This document shows, one piece after another, positions 18,427 to 26,908 of a stretch of DNA of 64,000 bases. Location: positions 1 through 64,000 of the forward strand of contig JARGEQ010000073.1 of assembly GCA_029211145.1 (NCBI GenBank). Reading direction: 5' to 3'. The notes beneath the pieces were generated by a model. It did no database searches, had not been told where the DNA came from, and worked only from the letters and a program-made list of their open reading frames with translations. A program made the position numbers and the translations under genes. The DNA comes from Marinimicrococcus flavescens (GTDB lineage Bacteria; Pseudomonadota; Alphaproteobacteria; Geminicoccales; Geminicoccaceae). The first letter of the stretch is position 1. Every line of letters begins with the position of its first letter.

Positions 18427-19253
18427 GCGATGCTCTCCAGGATTCCGCGGACATAGCCGATGGCGCGGGCGGCCGAGGCCGGCCCGTCCGGCCGGTAGAC
18501 GAAGGGCTCGACCCCCACCCAGCGGCTCCAGCCACGGGCGTGCAGGACCCGCAGCAGCGGCGCGAAGCGGTCCTCCCCCTGGCCCGGCCCCTGCCGGTTG
18601 CGGTCGTTGAGGTGGACATGGCCGATGAGCCCGGTGGGCAGCCAGCTCTCCAGCAGGGCGGCCGGTTCGGCCACCTCGGCCTGCGAGGCGGCGCTGGCGT
18701 CGAGCATGGTGAGGAGGGCGGGATTGCCCGTCTCGCGCACGATCTGCGCCGCCTCGGCGATCGTGGTGACGAAATCCGCCTCGGGCGGGGCGAGGGGCTC
18801 GATGCAGTAGGTCACCCCGGCCGCCGCCGCCGCCTCGCCGGCACTGACAAAAGCCTCGATGCCGCGGGCGCGGGCGGCCTCGCGGTCGCTCCCGCCGTCG
18901 AGCCGGCGCTGGCCGGGCGAGCCGTGCACCAGCACCTCGGCGCCGAGATCGGCGGCGAGCTCCACGAGCCGGCGGATCACCTCCAGCGTGCGCGCGCGCA
19001 CCGCCGGATCGGCGCTGGTGATGGAGAGCCCCTCCGGCGCCAGCAGCAGCCAGTGCAGCCCCGATATTCTTATCCCGGCCCCGGCCGCCGCGCGGCGCAG
19101 CCTGGCGCGCTCGGCAACTGACAAAAAATGCGGGTTCTCGCCCAGGGTGAAGGGGGCGAGCTCGAGCCCATCATAGCCGAGTTCCGCCGCGAACGTGCAT
19201 TGCCGCTCGAAGGACAGCTCCCGCACCACCTCGTTGCATAACGCGATCTTCAT
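18423..19253 (-). CDS. Sugar phosphate isomerase/epimerase (xylose isomerase-like barrel)
   Basis: A 276-residue TIM barrel beginning MKIALCNEVVRELSFERQCTFAAELGYDGLELAPFTLG, the common opening of IolE/hydroxypyruvate-isomerase-like proteins. Metal-site candidates are Glu in YCIEPLAPPEADF, Asp in LLTMLDASAAS, His in GHVHLNDRNRQGPGQG, and Glu in WVGVEPFVY. It overlaps the enolase gene by 4 bp and follows the Gfo/Idh gene by 10 bp. Two short AT-rich codon clusters in the gene (18843-18852, 19117-19126) carry the string ACTGACAAAA in the complementary sense, unlike the surrounding GC-rich codon use. Probably converts a keto-sugar intermediate; the substrate is unknown. Confidence 0.87.
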   Translation of the reverse strand: MKIALCNEVVRELSFERQCTFAAELGYDGLELAPFTLGENPHFLSVAERARLRRAAAGAGIRISGLHWLLLAPEGLSITSADPAVRARTLEVIRRLVELAADLGAEVLVHGSPGQRRLDGGSDREAARARGIEAFVSAGEAAAAAGVTYCIEPLAPPEADFVTTIAEAAQIVRETGNPALLTMLDASAASQAEVAEPAALLESWLPTGLIGHVHLNDRNRQGPGQGEDRFAPLLRVLHARGWSRWVGVEPFVYRPDGPASAARAIGYVRGILESIA

Positions 19254-19263
19254 GGAGCGATCC

Positions 19264-20268
19264 TCACAACAGGCTCTCCCGTCTCGCCCGCTCGATCAGC
19301 CGGGCCGCGGCGAGCCCGGCGGCGAGCCCGGCCTCCGGCTGGCGCCGCTCGCGCACACAGGCAAGAAACTCCTCGAACTGGGCCGCCATCACCGTGGCGG
19401 GGGCGGCACCCGTGACGGGCGGCAGCAGGCCCGGCCCGGCCTCCACGCGCCAGCCGGCCGGCTCCTCCACATGGCGTCGGCGGTGCACCACCAGACGATC
19501 GGCGATGAAGTCGGCATCGAGCTGGCCCTTCGCGCCCGCCAGCCGAAAACGCTTGGTGGCGAGATTGCCCGGCACGATGGGGTCCAGGGCGTCGCCCGGC
19601 ATGTGCCAGCTCGCCTCCAGCCGCGCCACCGCCCCGCCCGGAAAGGCGAGCAGCAGTACCGCCAGATCCTCGCTGCCGCGGCCGAGAAAGTCGCGGGTCA
19701 GCGAGCGGACCTCCTTCGGCTCGCCCAGAAGCCAGAGCGCGAGGTCGAGAAAGTGCACGAGGTCGTTGTCGAGCACGCCGCTGTCGCGGCGCGGCCGCTT
19801 GAACCCGGAGAACTCGCCGGCGGCGTGGCGCAGCGTGCCCAGCATGCCCGCCTCCACCTCCCTCTTCAGGGCCCGGGCGAGCGGCGTCGCGCGCAGGAAA
19901 AAGCCCACCTGGAGGATTCTGTCAGTTTTTGCCAGCAGGCCCGCCAGCGCCTCCGCCTCGGCCAGGGTGGCGGTCATCGGCTTCTCGATGAAGACATCGA
20001 GATTTCTGTCCAGTGCCTTGCCACATAACGAGAAATGATGATCGGCAGGGACCGCTATGTCGATCGCGTCGACAGCCTCCAGCAGATCGAGCGGGTCGGC
20101 CGCCAGCCTTTCTTCGGGTACGCCCAGACGCCGCGCGGCGGCGCGGGCGGCGGGGTCGGGGTCGGCGACCCACAGATCGACCTCATGGCCCAGCGCCCGC
20201 CAGCCGGCGAGGTGGACCGGGCCGAAGGCGCCGAAGCCCGCCTGGAGGACGCGCAGCGGACGGCTCAC
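19264..20268 (-). CDS. Gfo/Idh/MocA family oxidoreductase
   Basis: A 334-residue dehydrogenase with N-terminal GFGAFGPVH as the dinucleotide-binding turn (10-17), the family signature IEKPMTATLAEAEAL and a C-terminal domain with SGVLDNDLVHFLDLALWLLG, in which the D..H pair (DLVHFLD) fits the catalytic pattern. The start is the GTG at 20268, with GGAGG 7 nt upstream, overlapping the tctA stop as GTGA; the frame upstream lies inside tctA. A rare-codon cluster (AAA ACT GAC AGA near 19918-19930) carries the AT-rich motif discussed in the findings. It probably performs the first oxidation of the imported substrate, given its place right after the transporter genes. Confidence 0.87.
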   Translation of the reverse strand: MSRPLRVLQAGFGAFGPVHLAGWRALGHEVDLWVADPDPAARAAARRLGVPEERLAADPLDLLEAVDAIDIAVPADHHFSLCGKALDRNLDVFIEKPMTATLAEAEALAGLLAKTDRILQVGFFLRATPLARALKREVEAGMLGTLRHAAGEFSGFKRPRRDSGVLDNDLVHFLDLALWLLGEPKEVRSLTRDFLGRGSEDLAVLLLAFPGGAVARLEASWHMPGDALDPIVPGNLATKRFRLAGAKGQLDADFIADRLVVHRRRHVEEPAGWRVEAGPGLLPPVTGAAPATVMAAQFEEFLACVRERRQPEAGLAAGLAAARLIERARRESLL

Positions 20269-21797
20269 CGCGAGGCCTCCGAGGCGCCGCCTTGCTGGCG
20301 GCGCATGCCGAGCCAGCCGCCGATCCGGCGCAGCGTGCCGCCGCCCAGCACGAAGGTCAGGAGCACGGCCAGGAACAGGACGAGGCTGATGGGCCGGGTG
20401 AAGAAGGGGGTGGGATCGCCGTCGCTGAGCACGAGGCCGCGGCGCAGGCTCTTGTCGAACATGTCGCCCAGCACGATGCCCAGGATCAGCGGGGCGGTGG
20501 GGAAGTCGAGCCGGCGCATGAGATAGCCCAGCACGCCGAAGCCCAGCATCACCCAGACGTCGAAGAGCCGGCTGGCGATGGCGAACGAGCCGATGGTGCA
20601 CAGCACGAAGACCACCGGCATCAGCCGCTCGCGCGGGACGCTCAGCACCGTGAGCAGCGGGCGGGTGAGGAGCAGGCCCAGGACCAGCACGGCGAGCGTG
20701 GCCATGAGTACCATCGCCACCACCTCGTACACGAACTGCGGCTGCTCGATCATGATGAGCGGGCCCGGGCGGATCCCGTGGATGATCATGGCGGCGAGCA
20801 GCACGGCGGCCGGGGCCGAGCCCGGCACCGCCAGGGTGAGAACCGGGATGATCGCCCCCGGCACGGCGGCGTTGTTGCCGGTCTCGGCGGCCATCAGCCC
20901 CTCCACCGAGCCCTTGCCGAAGCTCTCGCTCTCCTTGCTGGCGCGGCGCGCTGCGGCATAGGAGACCCAGGCCCCCATGTCCTCGCCCACGCCCGGCACG
21001 ATCCCCATGAAGGTGCCGATGACGCCTGAGCGGATGATGGTGCGCCAGTAGCGGACGATCTCCTTGAGCCTGGGCAGGATCGAATCGAGCGTGCTCTTGA
21101 CCGCTTCGTAGCGGCCGCTGGTCATGACGTGGAGCACCTCGGCGAAGCCGAAGGCGCCCACCATGGCGGGCAGCAGGCCGAAGCCGCCGGCAAGATCGGT
21201 GTTGCCGAAGGCAAAGCGCGGGTAGGAGTACATCCCCTCCTGGCCCACCATGGCCACGAGCAGCCCGAGGAAGCCGGCGATCCAGCCCTTCAGGGGATCG
21301 GCCAGGGCCGTGAGCCTGCCGGCGATGACGATGCCGAAGACGGTGAGCCAGAAGAACTCGTAGGCGCCGAACTTGAGCGCGAAGTCGGCCAGGACCGGTG
21401 CCACCGCCATCAAGAAGACCATGCCGATCAGGCTGCCCATGACCGAGCCGCTGGTGGCGATCGCCATGGCTTTGCCGGCCAGGCCGGCGCGGGCCAGCGG
21501 GAAGCCGTCGAGGGCCGTGGCGGCATTGGCCGGGGTGCCGGGAATGTTGAGGAGGATGGCGCTGCGGCTGCCGCCATAGATGGCGCCGATATAGACGCAG
21601 ACCAGCACGAGGATGGCGCTGTCGCTCTCGAGCTGGAAGGTGAGCGTGGTCATGAGCGCCACGCCCAGCGTGGCGGTGAGCCCCGGCAGCATGCCCACGA
21701 CGATGCCCAAAAGCGTCGACCAGAGCACGTAGAAGAGGGCCGAGGGCGTCAGGAAGTGGAGGATCGCCTCGCCGAAGAGCGCGAACTGGTCGAGCAT
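20265..21797 (-). CDS. tctA: Tripartite tricarboxylate transporter permease TctA
   Basis: A 510-residue, highly hydrophobic protein with about 11-12 membrane spans, the large permease of a TctABC importer. Family landmarks include LWSTLLGIVVGMLPGLTATLG near the N-terminus, the GGSRSAILLNIPGTPANAATALDGFPLA segment (glycine-rich re-entrant motif) and GIVPGVGEDMGAWVSYAAARR. The true start is the ATG at 21797, one base before the tctB stop; the long upstream extension in frame overlaps tctB and is not protein-like. TctA couples uptake to the sodium or proton gradient and takes substrate from TctC. Confidence 0.95.
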   Translation of the reverse strand: MLDQFALFGEAILHFLTPSALFYVLWSTLLGIVVGMLPGLTATLGVALMTTLTFQLESDSAILVLVCVYIGAIYGGSRSAILLNIPGTPANAATALDGFPLARAGLAGKAMAIATSGSVMGSLIGMVFLMAVAPVLADFALKFGAYEFFWLTVFGIVIAGRLTALADPLKGWIAGFLGLLVAMVGQEGMYSYPRFAFGNTDLAGGFGLLPAMVGAFGFAEVLHVMTSGRYEAVKSTLDSILPRLKEIVRYWRTIIRSGVIGTFMGIVPGVGEDMGAWVSYAAARRASKESESFGKGSVEGLMAAETGNNAAVPGAIIPVLTLAVPGSAPAAVLLAAMIIHGIRPGPLIMIEQPQFVYEVVAMVLMATLAVLVLGLLLTRPLLTVLSVPRERLMPVVFVLCTIGSFAIASRLFDVWVMLGFGVLGYLMRRLDFPTAPLILGIVLGDMFDKSLRRGLVLSDGDPTPFFTRPISLVLFLAVLLTFVLGGGTLRRIGGWLGMRRQQGGASEASR

Positions 21798-21798
21798 G

Positions 21799-22320
21799 TC
21801 AGGGCAGCCGCACCAGGAAGACGTCCTCGAAGACATAAGCCACGCCCAGCGCCACGACGGCCGCCTGGACGAAGGCGAAGAGGGCGCGCCCGGCCCGCTG
21901 GCGGGGTGTCGCCGGAAGGTCGCGCTCGAAGAGGACGATGAAGAGGAAGACGAAGAGGAAGGTCGCCAGGCGGAACGGCAGGCGGCCCACCAGAAGGCCG
22001 CCATAGCCCAGGGTCAGGAGGCCGAGCAGGGCGGCATCGAGCCCGCCCGCCACGCCGAGCAGCCCGGGCCCGGCCCCGCGCCCGGCACCGCTTCTCAGCG
22101 CCGCCAGCGAGCGCAGCAGCAGCAGGCCCGCCAGCACCAGCAGCGCCAGCCCCAGCACGCCGGGCACCAGGCCCGGCACCGAGAAGGGGTTCACGGCCCG
22201 CTCCTCGTAGCGGGGCATGCCCAGCGATTCGAGGATCACCCCGGCGGAGAGCGCCAGCAGCACCAGGGCGGTGAAGAGATCGGCCCTGGCGGAGACGGAG
22301 GTGGGGGACGGCTCCTGCAT
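21799..22320 (-). CDS. tctB: Tripartite tricarboxylate transporter small permease TctB
   Basis: A 173-residue protein with four predicted hydrophobic segments (LFTALVLLALSAGVILE, LVPGVLGLALLVLAGLLLL, ALLGLLTLGYGGLLVG, ALFAFVQAAVVALGVAYV), in the order usual for TctB. It is a small, poorly conserved component of the permease. The ATG at 22320 lies 7 bp after tctC, and its stop is one base before tctA, so the three are tightly coupled. No individual residue pins down the substrate. Confidence 0.88.
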   Translation of the reverse strand: MQEPSPTSVSARADLFTALVLLALSAGVILESLGMPRYEERAVNPFSVPGLVPGVLGLALLVLAGLLLLRSLAALRSGAGRGAGPGLLGVAGGLDAALLGLLTLGYGGLLVGRLPFRLATFLFVFLFIVLFERDLPATPRQRAGRALFAFVQAAVVALGVAYVFEDVFLVRLP

Positions 22321-22327
22321 GGCCGGC

Positions 22328-23338
22328 TCAGGGCCGCGGGATGCCGAACTTCTCCGGCGACTCCTTGGCCTTGCCGCCCTCGAAGAGGGTCCAGGCGTTG
22401 GAGCTCACCATGCCCATGGCGCGCTCTTTGGCCTCCTCGCCATAATAGGGCGTGAACAGCGCGCCGCGGTTGGCGGCGTATTTCTTCAAGGCCTCGGAAC
22501 TGGCGATCTCGTTCTTCCAGACCGCCTCCATGGTCTGGACCACCTCCTCGGGCACGCCCTTGGGCGCCCAGATGCCGAAATAGTTGGTGGCAGCCTTGAT
22601 CCCCTCGACCGTGTCGGTGATGGGCGGGATGGTGCCGTGGCCCTCGAGCTCGAGGCCGGTGTCGCCTACCACCGAGAGCGGGCGGATGCGGCCGGCGCGG
22701 ATCATCTCGGCCTGCTCGACGGCGAGCTGGGTGGTGACCTCGGTCTCGCCCGAGACGGTGGCGATCACCGCCGGATTACCGCCGTCGTAGGTCACGTGCT
22801 TGTAGGTGACGCCGGTCGCCTGGGCGATCAGCTCCATGGCGTTGTGCCCGGCCGAGGAGAGACCGGCGGTGGCGACCGGGACCGAGCCCGGCTTCGCCTT
22901 CATGGCGTCGAGCAGATCCTGGGTGGTCTTCCAGGACGTGTCGGGATTGACCCCCACCACCGAGACGTTGGCGACGTCGAGGAAGAGGTGCCAGTCGTCG
23001 AGGGTGGTATCGAGCATGCCCAGCACCGGGTAGGTGCCGAGATCGCCGGCCGCACCCGCCGCCCAGGTATAGCCGTCCTTGGGGGCCTCCAGCGCGTTCT
23101 TCGTGCCGATCGAGCCCGAGGCGCCCGGCTGGTTGACGATCACCACCTTCTGCCCGAGCGCCTTCTCGATCTCGCCCGCCACCACCCGGGTGACCTGGTC
23201 GGTCGAGCCGCCGGCGGCCCACGGCACGATGATGGTGAGCGGCTTTTCCGGCTTCCACGGATAGTCTGCAGCCTCGGCCGCGGCCTGTCCGAAGACCGTC
23301 ACGGCGATCGCCGCGGCGCCCAGCAGGAGCTTCTTCAT
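22328..23338 (-). CDS. tctC: Tripartite tricarboxylate transporter substrate-binding protein TctC
   Basis: A 336-residue periplasmic receptor. Residues 1-24 are a signal peptide (MKKLLLGAAAIAVTVFGQAAAEA). The Bug-family signature YPWKPEKPLTIIVPWAAGGSTDQVTR is at 25-50, followed by VVIVNQPGASGSIG, both typical of tricarboxylate/Bug receptors. These proteins bind carboxylated compounds, so the imported sugar is probably an acid. The ATG at 23338 is preceded by GGGAGG about 11 nt upstream, and the longer frame is not signal-peptide-like. A 22-bp palindrome lies 94 nt upstream, the likely control point for the first transcription unit of the block. Confidence 0.93.
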   Translation of the reverse strand: MKKLLLGAAAIAVTVFGQAAAEAADYPWKPEKPLTIIVPWAAGGSTDQVTRVVAGEIEKALGQKVVIVNQPGASGSIGTKNALEAPKDGYTWAAGAAGDLGTYPVLGMLDTTLDDWHLFLDVANVSVVGVNPDTSWKTTQDLLDAMKAKPGSVPVATAGLSSAGHNAMELIAQATGVTYKHVTYDGGNPAVIATVSGETEVTTQLAVEQAEMIRAGRIRPLSVVGDTGLELEGHGTIPPITDTVEGIKAATNYFGIWAPKGVPEEVVQTMEAVWKNEIASSEALKKYAANRGALFTPYYGEEAKERAMGMVSSNAWTLFEGGKAKESPEKFGIPRP

Positions 23339-23431
23339 GGCTTTTCTCGCCTCCCCTTGGCGTGCCCGCCGGCCTCGCGGCCAGGGGCCCGAGACGGGAG
23401 GATCGGATCGCCGGGGGTGGGCTGTCAAGAT

Positions 23432-23453
23432 GGTAACTAACTGGTTAGTTACC
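23432..23453. promoter_or_regulatory. 22-bp palindromic operator upstream of tctC
   Basis: GGTAACTAAC (23432-23441), TG, GTTAGTTACC (23444-23453): perfect 10-bp arms. The form AACTAAC-N-GTTAGTT is common among TetR-family operators. It is AT-rich against GC-rich surroundings and shares 13 of 17 positions with the site at 14268. Confidence 0.65.
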
Positions 23454-23591
23454 TGAGCCGCAGGCGGTTGTTGCCTTGCCGGAGGCGCGTCCGGGCGTCC
23501 GTGAAACCTTCCCTCGCCGCGGGGGTTTGCCTCCCATGAAGAGGCACTTTGCCCTCCTCGCCGGCTCTGGGGCCCCTGCGGCCTGAGCGAT

Positions 23592-23617
23592 GGAACCTCG
23601 CCCCGCGGCTTCTGGTT
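23592..23617 (+). promoter_or_regulatory. EcfG-type promoter of the glycan operon
   Basis: GGAACC (23592-23597), 17-bp spacer, GTT (23615-23617), 118 nt upstream of the first gene of the glycan cluster. It leaves a leader of about 110 nt that contains an inverted repeat at 23636-23654. Confidence 0.6.
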
Positions 23618-23635
23618 ACGGCGTCAGAAGATGAA

Positions 23636-23654
23636 CATGAAGAAGATCTTCATG
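23636..23654. repeat. AT-rich inverted repeat in the glycan operon leader
   Basis: CATGAAGA (23636-23643), AGA, TCTTCATG (23647-23654): perfect 8-bp arms in an AT-rich stretch between the EcfG-type promoter and the ATG at 23736. It may be a regulator site or an mRNA hairpin. Confidence 0.45.
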
Positions 23655-23735
23655 ATAAAGATTCTTCGCATAGTAAATGCCATGCCCATGGCGAGGACAA
23701 GTTGAACTGTTCATGAGCGCGAGGGGGAGAACTGC

Positions 23736-24851
23736 ATGAAACGCGTCCTCGTCACCGGTGGCGCCGGCTTCATCGGCTCGCATCTCGCCGATCTCCTGCT
23801 GGAGCGGGGCATGGAGGTTCGGGCCTTCGATTCGCTCGCCGCTCAGGTCCATGGCGAGCAGGCGGCCCGGCCCGGCTATCTGACCCCGGAGGTGGAGCTG
23901 CAGACGGGCGACATGCGCGACCCCGAGGCGGTGCGCCGGGCGCTCGAGGACGTGGATGCGGTGGTCCATCTGGCGGCCTCGGTGGGGGTCGGCCAGAGCA
24001 TGTACGCCATGGCCGACTATGTGGCGGTCAACGAGCTGGGCACCGCGGTGCTGCTGGAGGCGATCGCCGCCCGGCCGGTGCAGCGGCTGGTGGTGGCCTC
24101 CTCGATGAGCATTTACGGCGAGGGGCTCGCGCGCGCCGGCGACGGGCGGCTGGTGGAGCCCGGTGAGCGCCCGCTGGAAACACTCGCGCAGGGCCGCTTC
24201 GAGCTGGAAACGGAGGCCGGCGAGCCTCTGGAACCGGTGCCCACCCCCGAAAGCAAGCACCCCCAGCTGAGCTCGGTCTATGCGCTCGGCAAATACAACC
24301 AGGAGCGCATGGCGCTGATCTTCGGGCGCTTCTACAAGGTGCCCACCGTGGCGCTGCGGTTCTTCAATGTCTTCGGCACCCGCCAGGCGCTCTCCAACCC
24401 CTATACCGGCGTGCTCGCCATCTTCGCCGCGCGGCTGCTCAACGGCCGCGCCCCGATGATCTTCGAGGACGGCAGGCAACGCCGCGACTTCGTCCATGTC
24501 CGCGACGTGGCGCGGGCCATCCACGCGGCGCTCACCGTTCCCGCTGCCCAGGGCCTTTCCCTCAATGTCGGCAGCGGCCGGAGCCGGACCATCCAGGAGG
24601 TGGCCTGCGCGCTGGCCCGTGCGGTGGGCCGGTCGGAGCTGCAGCCCGAGATCACCGGCCGCTACCGCGCCGGCGACATCCGCCACTGCTTTGCCGATCT
24701 TGCAGAAGCCCGGACGGCGCTGGGCTTCGAGCCGCAAGAGGATTTCGACGAGGGACTGGTGGAGCTTGCCGGCTGGCTGGAGGGTCAGGTGGCCGATGAC
24801 CGGGTCGAGCAGGCTACGCGGGAACTGGCCAGCCGGGGGCTGGTGGCATGA
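23736..24851 (+). CDS. NAD-dependent nucleotide-sugar epimerase/dehydratase
   Basis: A 371-residue extended SDR: the dinucleotide motif TGGAGFIGS is at 7-15, the DMRDPEAVR loop, VHLAASVGVGQSMY, the SSM-S-IYG segment and the YALGKYNQE motif with Tyr-x3-Lys; the C-terminal RDFVHVRDVARAI and LNVGSGRSRTI are typical of GalE/RmlB-type nucleotide-sugar enzymes. It starts at an ATG with GGGGGAGA upstream and is the first gene of the plus-strand glycan operon; its stop overlaps the next start (ATGA). It likely makes one of the activated sugars used by the glycosyltransferases that follow; which sugar cannot be read from sequence. Confidence 0.88.
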   Translation: MKRVLVTGGAGFIGSHLADLLLERGMEVRAFDSLAAQVHGEQAARPGYLTPEVELQTGDMRDPEAVRRALEDVDAVVHLAASVGVGQSMYAMADYVAVNELGTAVLLEAIAARPVQRLVVASSMSIYGEGLARAGDGRLVEPGERPLETLAQGRFELETEAGEPLEPVPTPESKHPQLSSVYALGKYNQERMALIFGRFYKVPTVALRFFNVFGTRQALSNPYTGVLAIFAARLLNGRAPMIFEDGRQRRDFVHVRDVARAIHAALTVPAAQGLSLNVGSGRSRTIQEVACALARAVGRSELQPEITGRYRAGDIRHCFADLAEARTALGFEPQEDFDEGLVELAGWLEGQVADDRVEQATRELASRGLVA

Positions 24852-26908
24852 GCATGACGCCGCCCGCTTCGCCCGAAGCCGCGGGCTCCACCCCCGGGCC
24901 CGAGGCCGCCGGCCCCGCCATGGGCCTCGTGGCCTGGCTCCATCCCGGCGAGCACGAGCGCGCCCGGCTGCTGGCCCGCTTTCTCGGGCAGAGCGGCATC
25001 CGCCACCTGCGGCTGGGGATCTCCTGGGCCGAGTATTACGCGCCGGGCGGGGCCGAATGGTTCGGCTGGCTGCTGCCGTTCATGGCGGAGAAGGCCGAGC
25101 TGCTGCCCTGCGTGCTCTACACGCCGCCCTCGCTGGGCGTCGTTCCCTCGGTGGCGGCGCCGCCGCGCGATCCCAAGGCCTATGCCGACTTCCTCGACGT
25201 GTTCACGACCCGCCACGGGGCGTGCTTCGAGTGGATCGAGCTGTGGAACGAGCCCAACAATCTCAACAACTGGGACTGGCGGCTCGACCCGGAATGGACC
25301 GCCTTCTGCGCCATGGTGGGCGGGGCGGCCTACTGGATGCGCCAGCGCGGCAAGCGGCCGGTGCTGGGGGCGCCCTGTCCCACCGACCCGACGCTGCTCG
25401 AGCTGTTCCGCGCCAACGGCGTGCTCGACCACGTGGACGCGGTGAGCGTGCACGCCTTTCCCGAGACCTGGACGCCGCACTGGCAGGGCTGGGAGGCCGA
25501 GATCGCCCCGGTGCGCGAGGTGCTGGAGCGCTGCACGCGGCCGCCGGCGCTGTGGGTCACCGAGACCGGCCATTCCACCTGGCGGCACGACGAGGCCCGC
25601 CAGCTCGCCCTCTTCGCCGAGGCGGCGGCGGCTCCGGCTGACCGAGTCTACTGGTATTCCCTCCAGGACCTCGATCCGGAGCTTCCCAGCGAGGAAGGCT
25701 TCCATTTCGACGAGCGGCACTATCACTGCGGCGTGCTCAAGGCCGACGGCCGCCCCAAGCTCCTGGGCCGGATGCTGGAGGAGGGCGGCGTGGACGCCGC
25801 CACGGGGCTGGCCCGCCGGCTCGCCGCCCCCAGCCTGCGCCCGGCCGGCCTGCGCCCGGTGCTGGTCACCGGCGGGGCCGGTTTCCTGGGCTGCAACATT
25901 GTCGACCGGCTGGCCGGCGAGGGTCGCCAGGTGCTCCTCCTCGACAATCTCGGCAGGCCCGGTGTGGAGCGCAACCTGGACTGGCTCAAGGAGCGCCATG
26001 GCGGGCGGGTGAGCGCCCGGGTGGCCGACCTGCGCGACGTCCACACGGTGCGCGAGGCGGTGCGCGACGCCTCCGCCGTGCTCCACCTGGCGGCCCAGGT
26101 GGCGGTCACCACCAGCCTCGCCGACCCGGTGGAGGATTTCGAGATCAACGCGCGGGGCACCCTCAATCTCCTCGAGGCGGCGCGCGCCTGCCCCGAGCCC
26201 CCGCCGCTGCTCTTCGCCTCCACCAACAAGGTCTACGGCAAGCTCTTCGGCGGGGGGGGTCTGGAGGCCGGCGCCACCCGCTACCAGCCCCGCGAGGCGG
26301 CGCTGCGCCGCGGCTGCGGCGAGGCGACCCCGCTCGACCTCTACAGCCCCTATGGCTGCTCCAAGGGGGTGGCCGACCAGTACGTGCTGGACTACGCGCG
26401 GGTGTTCGGTCTCAGGACCCTGGTCTTCCGGATGAGCTGCCTCTACGGGCCCCGCCAATTCGGCACCGAGGACCAGGGCTGGCTGGCGCATTTCCTGATC
26501 GCCGCCCTTCGCGGCGAGCCCATCACCATCTACGGCGACGGCCGCCAGGTGCGCGACGCGCTCTTCGTCGAGGACGCGGTGGACGCCTGGCTCGCAGGGC
26601 TCGCCGGCATCGACCGGCTGTCCGGCCGCGCCTTCAATCTCGGCGGCGGCCCCGCCAACACCGTGAGCCTTCTGGAGATGCTGGCGCTGATCGAGCGCCT
26701 CGCGGGCCTGCGCCCCGAGGTCCGGTTCGACGCGTGGAGGCCCGGCGACCAGTTCTGGTACGTCTCCGACACCAGCGCCTTCAGCGAGGCCACCGGCTGG
26801 AAGGCCCGCACCGACATCGAGAGCGGCGTGCGCCGCCTGCTCGACTGGCTGGGCACCCACATGGTGCCGGGCGGGGCGGTGCCGCTGCGGGAGGAGGCAT
26901 CCGCATGA
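24848..26908 (+). CDS. Fusion: glycoside-hydrolase-like barrel plus CDP-paratose 2-epimerase-like domain
   Basis: A 686-residue two-domain protein. Residues ~20-330 resemble a clan-A glycoside hydrolase TIM barrel: Glu135 in ELWNEPNN is in the acid/base position and Glu239 in WVTETGHSTW in the nucleophile position. From ~337 (LVTGGAGFLG) to the end is an extended SDR with the Tyr-x3-Lys motif (PYGCSK), FASTNKVYGKLF and RQVRDALFVEDAVDAWLAG, most like CDP-paratose/tyvelose 2-epimerases. No signal peptide is visible, so both domains would be cytoplasmic. It overlaps its neighbours by ATGA on both sides. A hydrolase fold fused to a nucleotide-sugar enzyme is unusual; whether the barrel hydrolyses or transfers is unknown. 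Confidence 0.8.
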   Translation: MSMTPPASPEAAGSTPGPEAAGPAMGLVAWLHPGEHERARLLARFLGQSGIRHLRLGISWAEYYAPGGAEWFGWLLPFMAEKAELLPCVLYTPPSLGVVPSVAAPPRDPKAYADFLDVFTTRHGACFEWIELWNEPNNLNNWDWRLDPEWTAFCAMVGGAAYWMRQRGKRPVLGAPCPTDPTLLELFRANGVLDHVDAVSVHAFPETWTPHWQGWEAEIAPVREVLERCTRPPALWVTETGHSTWRHDEARQLALFAEAAAAPADRVYWYSLQDLDPELPSEEGFHFDERHYHCGVLKADGRPKLLGRMLEEGGVDAATGLARRLAAPSLRPAGLRPVLVTGGAGFLGCNIVDRLAGEGRQVLLLDNLGRPGVERNLDWLKERHGGRVSARVADLRDVHTVREAVRDASAVLHLAAQVAVTTSLADPVEDFEINARGTLNLLEAARACPEPPPLLFASTNKVYGKLFGGGGLEAGATRYQPREAALRRGCGEATPLDLYSPYGCSKGVADQYVLDYARVFGLRTLVFRMSCLYGPRQFGTEDQGWLAHFLIAALRGEPITIYGDGRQVRDALFVEDAVDAWLAGLAGIDRLSGRAFNLGGGPANTVSLLEMLALIERLAGLRPEVRFDAWRPGDQFWYVSDTSAFSEATGWKARTDIESGVRRLLDWLGTHMVPGGAVPLREEASA

